The notes under the pieces: model-generated | Database searches by the model: none | Seen by the model: only the letters and a program-made list of their open reading frames with translations | What the model was told of the DNA's origin: nothing | Position numbers and translations under genes: made by a program | NCBI GenBank assembly: GCA_024696725.1 | Contig: JAILGO010000076.1 | Coordinates: 1 to 13,713 of the forward strand | Direction: 5' to 3' | Length of the DNA: 13,713 nucleotides | DNA from: Eubacterium sp. | GTDB taxonomy: Bacteria; Bacillota; Clostridia; Oscillospirales; Acutalibacteraceae | Part shown: one piece after another, positions 7,412 through 13,713 of the stretch | Layout of the letters: every line of letters starts with the position of its first letter | Numbering within the stretch: the stretch's first letter is position 1

Positions 7412-8326
7412 ATGGAGTTCATTCATAAAAGCGTGCTTTTTGACGAGGCTATTGAGTCTCTCAATATAGATAGTAATAAAATAATAGCCGACGGTACGGC
7501 AGGCGGCGGGGGACACTCCTGCGAAATCGCTGAAAGAGCAAAGCGCCTTATAGCGATTGACCGCGACCCCGACGCAATCAGGGTTTTAAACGAAAGACTC
7601 GGCGGCTTCGGTAACGTGACGATAGTCAACGACGAGTTTAAAAACCTTAAGACGATTCTTGACAACCTCGGTATTGACGGAATCGACGGACTGCTTCTCG
7701 ACCTCGGCGTAAGCTCGTATCAGCTCGATAACGGCGAGCGCGGCTTCTCTTATCATAAGGACGCGCCGCTTGATATGAGAATGAGTAAAAGCGGTTTAAG
7801 CGCTGCCGACGTAGTTAACACCTACAGCGAGGAGGCGCTCGCGGACATCCTTTTCCGCTACGGCGAAGAAAAGTTTGCGAGACGAATTGCGAAAGAAATA
7901 GTCGGCGCAAGAGAGGACAAGCCCGTTGAAACGACGTTTGAGCTTGTAGAACTTATAAAGAAAGCTTATCCGAATAAAGCAATGCGGGATTCGCATCCTG
8001 CAAGAAAAACCTTTCAGGCGATAAGAATTGAGGTTAACGCAGAGCTGGAACAGCTCGCCGGCGCTCTTGAAAGCGCTATAGGCTGTCTTAACAGCGGCGG
8101 AAGAATATCCGTTATAACCTTCCATTCGCTGGAAGACAGAATGGTTAAAGAAACCTTCGCTAAATGGGCAAACCCCTGTACCTGCCCGAAGGAGTTTCCC
8201 GTTTGTGTATGCGGTAAAAAGCCACTCGGCAGAATGCCGTTTAAATCCAAAGCGCCCACCGAGGCGGAGCTTAAGGATAATCCGAGAGCCCGTTCCTCAA
8301 GGTTGAGATGCTTTGAAAAATTCTGA
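7412..8326 (+). CDS. rsmH: RsmH, 16S rRNA (cytosine(1402)-N(4))-methyltransferase
   Basis: The protein has 304 residues, the usual family length. It N4-methylates C1402 in the decoding centre of 16S rRNA in the cytoplasm, using S-adenosylmethionine. Visible motifs are the SAM-binding loop DGTAGGGGHS near the N-terminus, then IAIDRDPDA, LLLDLGVSS, PLDMRMS, FRYGEEKFARRIAK, FQAIRIEVN and VITFHSLEDR, all characteristic of MraW/RsmH. Near the C-terminus is the usual Cys-rich loop (CTCPKEFPVCVCG). It starts 3 nt after the mraZ stop and has no clear Shine-Dalgarno sequence, so translation is probably coupled to mraZ. It is followed after 17 nt by ftsL, whose own ribosome site is good. Confidence 0.97.
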   Translation: MEFIHKSVLFDEAIESLNIDSNKIIADGTAGGGGHSCEIAERAKRLIAIDRDPDAIRVLNERLGGFGNVTIVNDEFKNLKTILDNLGIDGIDGLLLDLGVSSYQLDNGERGFSYHKDAPLDMRMSKSGLSAADVVNTYSEEALADILFRYGEEKFARRIAKEIVGAREDKPVETTFELVELIKKAYPNKAMRDSHPARKTFQAIRIEVNAELEQLAGALESAIGCLNSGGRISVITFHSLEDRMVKETFAKWANPCTCPKEFPVCVCGKKPLGRMPFKSKAPTEAELKDNPRARSSRLRCFEKF

Positions 8327-8343
8327 AGTGAGGAGAAAAAGCA

Positions 8344-8904
8344 ATGACTAATACAAACGATTTCAGGAAGTATTCATACAGTAACGACCCTGCGACGTTA
8401 ATCAGTGCTTTTACATATACAAGAGATTCGCGCGCTCAGAAGCTCAGAGAGCAGCCTAAAACGAGAGAAAGCGAAATCAGAATCCGTGAAAACAACGGCA
8501 TAAAGAGCAAAAGTCAGCTTAAGGCAGAGCAGAAGCAGGCTAACCTCGTCGCCGTAAGAATAGTAGCGGTTGCATTAGTCTTTTTCCTCGTAATAGGCTT
8601 TGTTATCAATTCCTTTGCGTATAAGAATCAGCTTACGCGTGAAATCGCTTCGACGGAAATAGACGTCGCTAACGCGCAGAGCGAATACATTTCGCTTCAG
8701 GCTGAACTCAACTCTCTCGTGTCGGTCAGCATGATTGATAAGTATGCGGTCGAAAAGCTCGGTATGACTAAGGTAAGGTCTAACCAGATTCAGTATATGA
8801 ACGTTGACGAGTTTAAAGCTGAAAGAGAAAAGAAGCTGTCGGCTCAGAAGGACGTCGACGCCGGAATAAAGAATTTAAGGAATAAAATCAAAGGTCATAA
8901 TTAA
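8344..8904 (+). CDS. ftsL: FtsL-like cell division protein
   Basis: The protein has 186 residues and is bitopic. It has a charged cytoplasmic N-terminus of about 68 residues, one membrane segment (about 69-91), a predicted coiled coil (about 95-127), and the FtsL/DivIC-type ending IDKYAVEKLGM...NQIQYM (about 131-151). FtsL with its partners DivIB/FtsQ and DivIC/FtsB activates septal wall synthesis by FtsW and the class B PBP. Family sequence identity is always low, so the call rests on topology, the short C-terminal motif and the position between rsmH and the PBP gene. The cytoplasmic tail and the Lys/Glu-rich C-terminal tail make it longer than the roughly 120-residue FtsL of Bacillus. AGTGAGGAG ends 9 nt before the ATG at 8344, supporting this start. 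Confidence 0.85.
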   Translation: MTNTNDFRKYSYSNDPATLISAFTYTRDSRAQKLREQPKTRESEIRIRENNGIKSKSQLKAEQKQANLVAVRIVAVALVFFLVIGFVINSFAYKNQLTREIASTEIDVANAQSEYISLQAELNSLVSVSMIDKYAVEKLGMTKVRSNQIQYMNVDEFKAEREKKLSAQKDVDAGIKNLRNKIKGHN

Positions 8905-8928
8905 ATAATTAATGCGTAAATATTCTAT

Positions 8929-8965
8929 GAGAGTTTGTCAGTTTCTCCATTTTCGGCAAACTCTC
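8929..8965 (+). promoter_or_regulatory. Hairpin in the ftsL-PBP gap
   Basis: GAGAGTTTG (8929-8937) pairs with CAAACTCTC (8957-8965), a 9-bp perfect stem. It can be extended inward by a T-G wobble and a C-G pair, leaving a loop of about 15 nt. No T-run follows, so it is not a standard terminator. It could be an mRNA processing or stability element, or a weak attenuator, between ftsL and the PBP gene. Confidence 0.45.
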
Positions 8966-8970
8966 TATCG

Positions 8971-8979
8971 TGATATTAT
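8971..8979 (+). promoter_or_regulatory. Possible extended -10 promoter before the PBP gene
   Basis: TGATATTAT matches a TGn extended -10 with TATTAT, 27 nt before the GTG start. No good -35 lies at the right distance (TTTCGG at 17 bp), so the promoter is doubtful. With the preceding hairpin it may give the PBP and mur genes separate expression. Confidence 0.3.
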
Positions 8980-8992
8980 AGGGATAAACAAA

Positions 8993-8999
8993 GAGAAGG
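8993..8999 (+). promoter_or_regulatory. Ribosome binding site that supports a GTG start
   Basis: GAGAAGG lies 7 nt before the GTG at 9007. The next in-frame ATG (9034) would remove the basic residues before the membrane anchor and has no ribosome site at a good distance, so GTG is preferred. Confidence 0.65.
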
Positions 9000-9006
9000 T
9001 GCTCAG

Positions 9007-11316
9007 GTGAAAAAAAGGAATTACAGACTTGATATGCTGAAAAGAGTAACGGTGCTTGCCGTTGTTATGCTTGGCCTTTTCAGCCTTAATATCGGCAGAA
9101 TATTCTACCTCCAGACAGTAAGAGGCGCCGAGCTTTCCGAAAAAGCAGACAGTCAGCAACTCTCGGATACCGAGGTATCTGCGATGCGCGGTACAATCTA
9201 TGACGATGAGGGTAACGTTCTCGCTCAGTCTGCAACGGTATGGAATATTTATCTCGACCCTTCAAATATAACCGATGATGAAACGAGAGACTTTGTAGTC
9301 GAAAACCTTTCGCGTATTCTTAAGCTCGACGAAAAGGGGAAGGCGGAGCTTCTCGAAAAGTCAAAAAAGAAAACCCGATACGCAGTGGTAGCAGAGAAGG
9401 TCGAAAACGCAGTTAAGGAAGAGATATCCGCTTTTAAAGCAGATAAAGCGAATAAGAAGTATAAGCTCAGTAATATTATCGGAACGGAGCAGACTACACG
9501 CCGTTATTATCCCTTCGGCGATTTCGCTTCCTCGGTGCTCGGCTTTGTGGGAAACGATAATCAGGGACTCTACGGAATCGAAAAGTATTACGATGAGCAG
9601 CTTACCGGTACTAACGGAAGAATTATTACCGTTAAGGATGCAAACGGACGAAAGCTGCCGAGCGATTATGAAACTAAAGAGGACGCGGTCGACGGTTACT
9701 CGCTGACGCTTACTCTTAATCAGACGATACAGTATTACCTTGAAAAGGGACTCCGTCAGACTATGGCGGAATACAAGTGCAAGGGCGCTTACGGCGTTGT
9801 TATGGATTGTAATACCGGCGCTGTGCTCGCTATGAGCTCGCTTCCCGATTTTAACTGTAACGAGCCGTATAAAATCACAAATAAGCAGTTTATTAACAGC
9901 TATAAGAGAAAAGTAAAAGAGGAAAAAGAAAAGGAAATCGAAAGACTGAAAAAGAAGGGCGAAAAAACCGACGATATTGATTTATCGGATAAGGCGATTG
10001 CCCGTGAAGCCGAAAGTCTTGTAATACAGAATCAATGGAGAAACTTTACCGTATCGGATACTTACGTCCCCGGTTCCGTATTTAAAACCTTTATGTCCTC
10101 GGCGGCTCTTGAAGAAAACGTTGTAACGCTTGATACAACCTATACCTGCACGGGTTCAATTCAGGTTGCAGACTACACAATGAAGTGTCATTACCATCCC
10201 GGACACGGAACTCAGAATCTTACTCAGGGACTTGAAAATTCCTGTAACCCGTTCTTTATTACTGTAGGTCAGAAGCTCGGAGTACATAAATACTTTAAGT
10301 ATTTTGAAGCCTTCGGATTTACTCAGAAAACGGGAATTGACCTTCCGGGTGAAGCTATGTCTCAGTACGTACCCGAAGAGAAATACGGAATCGTTGAGCT
10401 TTCCTCAGCTTCGTTCGGTCAGACGAACTCTCTTACACCGCTTCAGGTCTGCACGGGAATCAGCGCGATAGCCAACGGCGGAACCCTCCTTAAGCCGTAT
10501 ATTGTATCCGAAATCAGGGATTCAAACGGTAATACCGTAAGCAAGACCGAGAAAACCGAGGTAAGACGCGTTATAAGCGAGGAAACCTCCGAAAAGGTCA
10601 GAAATATGATGAAGGCTGTTGTTGACGAGGGTACCGGTAAAAACGGCTACGTAGCAGGTTACAGCGTAGGCGGAAAAACAGGTACGTCAACCAAGCTCGG
10701 CGAAAGCGCAGAGGGCGAAAAGGATAAGTATATCGTTTCGTTTGCCGCTATTGCTCCGAGTGACGACCCGCAAATTGCTATGATTATTCTTATAGACGAG
10801 CCTAACGAGGACCTCGGCGGCGGCGCTCTTTGCGCACCTATTGCCGCTCAGGTAGTAGAACAGGCGATGCTTGTACGTAACGTCGAGCCGAAGTACGACG
10901 AGGAGGAGCTTAAAAAGCTCTCAATCGCTACGCCGATGGTAGTGGGCGAGACTGCCGATTCGGCTGAAAAGCTCCTTAAGGAGAAAAACCTCAGATGCCG
11001 CGTTATCGGTGATGGAGAAAAGATAATAAGCCAGTCGCCTATAGCAGGCTCCGGAGTACCCACAGGCGGAACGGTAGTCGTATACACCGAAAAGGATAAA
11101 AAGAAAACCGTTAAGGTTCCCGATTTCGTAGGCTTAACGGTGAGCGAGGCTAATTCGGCTGCCGCTGAAGCAGGACTGAATATTGAAATAAGCGGTAATA
11201 ACCTCTCAACGTCGAGCGTTGTCGCGTACAGACAGTCGACTGAAAAGGGAACGGAGGTTGAAATAGGAACGGTAGTTACCGTAACCTTTAAAAACACTCA
11301 TTCGGTACTTGATTAG
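9007..11316 (+). CDS. ftsI: Class B penicillin-binding protein (FtsI/SpoVD/PBP2x type) with two PASTA domains
   Basis: The protein has 769 residues. It is a D,D-transpeptidase that cross-links peptidoglycan outside the membrane, most likely at the division septum. A basic N-terminus (KKRNYR) leads into one membrane anchor at about residues 13-35. The PBP dimerisation region begins at about 60 (MRGTIYDDEGNVLA). The transpeptidase domain has all three catalytic motifs: SVFK (active-site S357, K360), SCN (412-414) and KTGT (557-560). Two PASTA domains follow at about 638-696 and 699-765. One class B PBP here stands where Bacillus has pbpB and spoVD in tandem, so septal PBP and SpoVD-like sporulation roles cannot be separated by sequence alone; the symbol refers to the family. 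A charged Lys/Glu-rich stretch at about 298-343, before the active site, looks like an insertion. murE follows after 8 nt. Confidence 0.94.
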   Translation: MKKRNYRLDMLKRVTVLAVVMLGLFSLNIGRIFYLQTVRGAELSEKADSQQLSDTEVSAMRGTIYDDEGNVLAQSATVWNIYLDPSNITDDETRDFVVENLSRILKLDEKGKAELLEKSKKKTRYAVVAEKVENAVKEEISAFKADKANKKYKLSNIIGTEQTTRRYYPFGDFASSVLGFVGNDNQGLYGIEKYYDEQLTGTNGRIITVKDANGRKLPSDYETKEDAVDGYSLTLTLNQTIQYYLEKGLRQTMAEYKCKGAYGVVMDCNTGAVLAMSSLPDFNCNEPYKITNKQFINSYKRKVKEEKEKEIERLKKKGEKTDDIDLSDKAIAREAESLVIQNQWRNFTVSDTYVPGSVFKTFMSSAALEENVVTLDTTYTCTGSIQVADYTMKCHYHPGHGTQNLTQGLENSCNPFFITVGQKLGVHKYFKYFEAFGFTQKTGIDLPGEAMSQYVPEEKYGIVELSSASFGQTNSLTPLQVCTGISAIANGGTLLKPYIVSEIRDSNGNTVSKTEKTEVRRVISEETSEKVRNMMKAVVDEGTGKNGYVAGYSVGGKTGTSTKLGESAEGEKDKYIVSFAAIAPSDDPQIAMIILIDEPNEDLGGGALCAPIAAQVVEQAMLVRNVEPKYDEEELKKLSIATPMVVGETADSAEKLLKEKNLRCRVIGDGEKIISQSPIAGSGVPTGGTVVVYTEKDKKKTVKVPDFVGLTVSEANSAAAEAGLNIEISGNNLSTSSVVAYRQSTEKGTEVEIGTVVTVTFKNTHSVLD

Positions 11317-11324
11317 GTGATAGT

Positions 11325-12767
11325 ATGAAGCTTTCAGAATTATTAAAAGGTATAGAGGTTAAAAACGGATATACCGATAAAGAGATTGCAGACGTTTGCT
11401 CCGACAGCAGACTTATTGATAAGGATTATCTTTTTATCTGTATCAAGGGCGCAACCTTTGACGGACACTCCGTAGCTGCCGAGATGCTTGAAAAGGGTGC
11501 GGCGGCTGTAGTTACTGAGCGCGACCTCAGACTTGAAAACCAGATTATAGTTGATAATACCCGAGAAGCGCTTTCGCCGATATGTGCAAATTTTTACGGA
11601 AATCCCGCTGAAAAGCTGAAGCTAATAGGCTTAACGGGAACAAACGGAAAAACGACTACCGCGTTTCTTGTTAAACAGATACTTGAGAGTCTCGGAAAAA
11701 AGGTCGGACTTATCGGTACTGTTCAGAATATGGTCTGCGACGAGGTTTATCCCGCTCACTATACAACTCCGGACCCTCATGAGCTTCAGTCGTTATTTGC
11801 AAAAATGGTTGAAGCGGGCTGTGAGTATTGCGTAATGGAGGTATCCTCTCAGGCGCTTGCTCAGGGCAGGGTAAGCTCGGTTGACTTTCTCGTCGGAGCG
11901 TTTACCAATCTTACTCAGGACCATCTTGATTATCATAAAACCTTTGAAAACTATTTTGAAGCAAAAAGGCTGCTTTTCAAAAGAAGTAAAATAGCGGTAA
12001 TAAATGCCGACGACGAATACGGATTAAGAATTACTGAAGGTCTTTCGTGCAAAAATTATACCTACGGCGTTAAGAATCACAACGTTGACTATTGCGCGAG
12101 AAATCTTAATTTCAGCGCTAAGGGCGTTACATACGAGCTTGTATGCGATACAATCGGAAGAGTTAACTGTCCGATACCCGGACGCTTTTCGGTATATAAC
12201 TCGCTTTGCGCCGCAGCCGTCGTTCTCAGTCTCGGCTTTGATTTTAAAGACGTGGTTGTAGCCGTTTCGGGCTGCAAGGGCGTAAAGGGAAGAATCGAGG
12301 TCGTGCCGACGGATACGGACTTTACCGTTATTATCGACTATGCCCATTCACCCGACGGACTTCAGAATATTATTTCTTCGCTGAGAGAGATAGCGCAGGG
12401 AAGAATAGTTACGCTCTTCGGTTGCGGTGGCGACAGAGATAAAACAAAACGCCCGATAATGGGAAATATCGCCGCCTCTCTTTCGGATTTCTGCGTGGTT
12501 ACATCGGATAATCCGAGAAGTGAAAACCCGTCGGAAATTATTAACGATATTCTTGAGGGTATGAAAGATACTCAGACACCGTATAAGGTAATTGAGAACA
12601 GAAAGGAAGCTATTTTCTGGGCTGTAAATAACGCAGAAAAGGACGATATTATTCTTCTTGCCGGAAAGGGACACGAAACCTATCAGATTTTACCGACGGG
12701 AACAATTCATTTTGACGAGCGCGAGGCGGTAGCCGAGGCTTTAAGCAGTAAAACACAGGAGATATAA
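11325..12767 (+). CDS. murE: MurE, UDP-MurNAc-tripeptide synthetase (meso-diaminopimelate type)
   Basis: The protein has 480 residues, the usual length. In the cytoplasm it uses ATP to add the third amino acid to UDP-MurNAc-L-Ala-D-Glu. Mur ligase motifs are clear: P-loop GTNGKTT (G105-T111), TTPDPHELQ for the UDP-sugar substrate, MEVSSQAL, the FEAKR lysine that is carbamylated in the family (K214), and DYAHSPDGL. DNPR at 395-398 is the signature of enzymes that use meso-diaminopimelate; lysine enzymes differ here. The wall therefore probably contains meso-DAP. SSQAL has Gln where many MurE have His (SSHAL); I believe this variant exists in other Clostridia. AGGTGA overlapping the PBP stop codon serves as ribosome site, implying coupling. 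mraY follows with a 1-nt gap. Confidence 0.96.
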   Translation: MKLSELLKGIEVKNGYTDKEIADVCSDSRLIDKDYLFICIKGATFDGHSVAAEMLEKGAAAVVTERDLRLENQIIVDNTREALSPICANFYGNPAEKLKLIGLTGTNGKTTTAFLVKQILESLGKKVGLIGTVQNMVCDEVYPAHYTTPDPHELQSLFAKMVEAGCEYCVMEVSSQALAQGRVSSVDFLVGAFTNLTQDHLDYHKTFENYFEAKRLLFKRSKIAVINADDEYGLRITEGLSCKNYTYGVKNHNVDYCARNLNFSAKGVTYELVCDTIGRVNCPIPGRFSVYNSLCAAAVVLSLGFDFKDVVVAVSGCKGVKGRIEVVPTDTDFTVIIDYAHSPDGLQNIISSLREIAQGRIVTLFGCGGDRDKTKRPIMGNIAASLSDFCVVTSDNPRSENPSEIINDILEGMKDTQTPYKVIENRKEAIFWAVNNAEKDDIILLAGKGHETYQILPTGTIHFDEREAVAEALSSKTQEI

Positions 12768-12768
12768 A

Positions 12769-13713
12769 ATGAATACTATAACAGCTTTGATAATCAGTAT
12801 TGTATTAGCCTTCGGTATAACCGCCGGTCTCGGATTTATCGTTATTCCGTGGCTTCGTAAGCTGAAATTCGGTCAGACAATTCTTGATATCGGACCCTCG
12901 TGGCATAAGTCGAAGCAGGGAACGCCGAATATGGGCGGTATAATGTTCGCCGCGGGAATTATTATTTCCTTTGCGGTTACGCTTATCTGCTTTAAGCTCG
13001 GCGGCGGAAAGATAGAAAGCGATTTTTCATCGGTAATTCAGGGAAGAGAGCTTGTTATGCTTATCGCGAGTATATGTCTTGCCCTCGGCTGCGGAATTGT
13101 AGGCTTTACCGACGATTTTATAAAAATCAGGCTGAAAAGAAACGAGGGACTCTCGCCAAAACAGAAAACTATCGGTCAGGCGGCGGTTAGCTTCGGTTAT
13201 GTTCTTACGCTCTGGCTATCACATAATACCGTATGGAAGATTCCGTTTTTCGGTACTGTGAACTTTGAAAAAAACGTTTTTACAGGCGTTGTATTCTGGC
13301 TTCTCTCGCTGTTTATTATTTACGGTACGGTAAATTCGGTTAACCTTACCGACGGTATCGACGGACTTTGCTCGTCCGTTACCGCAACTGTAGCCGTTAC
13401 CTTTATTATTTCGGGATTTATGCTTAAGTTTGCAGGACTTACAATTCTCGCCGGCGCGCTTCTCGGCGGCGTTTGCGGCTTCCTCTGCTGGAACTGGAAC
13501 CCGGCTAAGACCTTTATGGGCGATACAGGCTCGCTTTTCCTCGGCGGTCTTGTAGCGGCGCTCGGCTTCTGTATTAAGTGCCCGCTTCTGCTTCTCCCGA
13601 TAGGTTTAGTATATGTATGCGAAACTATGAGCGATATTATCCAGATTGGTTATTTTAAGCTTACTCACGGTAAGAGAATATTTAAAATGGCTCCCATTCA
13701 CCATCATTTTGAA
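12769..13713 (+). CDS. mraY: MraY, phospho-MurNAc-pentapeptide transferase (3'-partial)
   Basis: 315 residues are visible before the right edge; only the last few residues are missing. MraY is a polytopic membrane enzyme that moves phospho-MurNAc-pentapeptide from UDP to undecaprenyl phosphate, making lipid I. All family landmarks are present: WHKSKQGTPNMGG near the N-terminus, GFTDDF with D115/D116, NLTDGIDGL (D195, D198), NPAKTFMGDTGSL (D252), and the final KMAPIHHHFE with H311-H313. These include the catalytic or Mg-binding Asp and His residues known for the family. AGGAG (12757-12761) lies 7 nt before the ATG, inside the end of murE. murF, which often sits between murE and mraY, is absent, as in the Bacillus gene order. 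Confidence 0.97.
   Translation, partial: MNTITALIISIVLAFGITAGLGFIVIPWLRKLKFGQTILDIGPSWHKSKQGTPNMGGIMFAAGIIISFAVTLICFKLGGGKIESDFSSVIQGRELVMLIASICLALGCGIVGFTDDFIKIRLKRNEGLSPKQKTIGQAAVSFGYVLTLWLSHNTVWKIPFFGTVNFEKNVFTGVVFWLLSLFIIYGTVNSVNLTDGIDGLCSSVTATVAVTFIISGFMLKFAGLTILAGALLGGVCGFLCWNWNPAKTFMGDTGSLFLGGLVAALGFCIKCPLLLLPIGLVYVCETMSDIIQIGYFKLTHGKRIFKMAPIHHHFE

Noticed and set aside
8929..8965. Rho-independent terminator after ftsL
   Set aside because: The stem is good, but no T-run follows and the next dcw gene continues in the same direction, so I list it only as a regulatory hairpin.
10848..11297. Minus-strand 149-residue open frame opposite the PASTA domains
   Set aside because: Ser/Thr/Pro-rich antisense shadow of the PASTA-coding sequence, with no ribosome site or motif.

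Overview
The window looks like chromosomal DNA of an anaerobic, Gram-positive-type Firmicute. Ruminococcaceae/Oscillospirales of the class Clostridia is my best guess. The reasons are: AGGAGG-type ribosome binding sites, a Bacillus/Clostridium-like order of division and wall genes, a class B penicillin-binding protein with PASTA domains, a MurE with the meso-diaminopimelate signature, and large secreted proteins built from Cys/His repeats and fibronectin type III (Fn3) domains of a kind common in gut Clostridia. The taxonomy is an inference from gene style; no rRNA gene is present.

Layout. (1) Positions 2-5261, plus strand: an accessory two-gene surface operon. The first gene is cut by the left edge and encodes a membrane-anchored protein with a large outer part. 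The second, 10 nt downstream, encodes a 1297-residue secreted protein. It alternates seven beta-sandwich modules resembling pre-peptidase C-terminal (PPC) domains with clusters of Cys/His ribbon-like repeats, and ends in a lysine-rich Fn3 domain. Both proteins share the Cys/His repeat and the Fn3 domain. (2) Around 5291-5314: a bidirectional terminator between convergent genes. (3) 5324-6715, minus strand: a GPH-family (MelB-like) sugar:cation symporter. (4) 6716-6964: a divergent control region with a promoter on each strand, a helically phased TTACA array, and a phased CCCA/CACT array that is a candidate MraZ operator. (5) 6965-13713, plus strand: the start of a dcw cluster, mraZ-rsmH-ftsL-ftsI/spoVD-murE-mraY, with mraY cut by the right edge just after its HHH motif.

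How the genes work together. The dcw genes are tightly packed, with gaps of 1 to 17 nt except about 100 nt before the penicillin-binding gene. They probably form one transcript from the consensus promoter at 6844-6872. MraZ is the likely autoregulator, RsmH modifies 16S rRNA, FtsL and the penicillin-binding protein act at the septum, and MurE and MraY make the wall precursor. The surface operon is the least understood part. I see no mobile element, CRISPR array, defence system, tRNA or rRNA.
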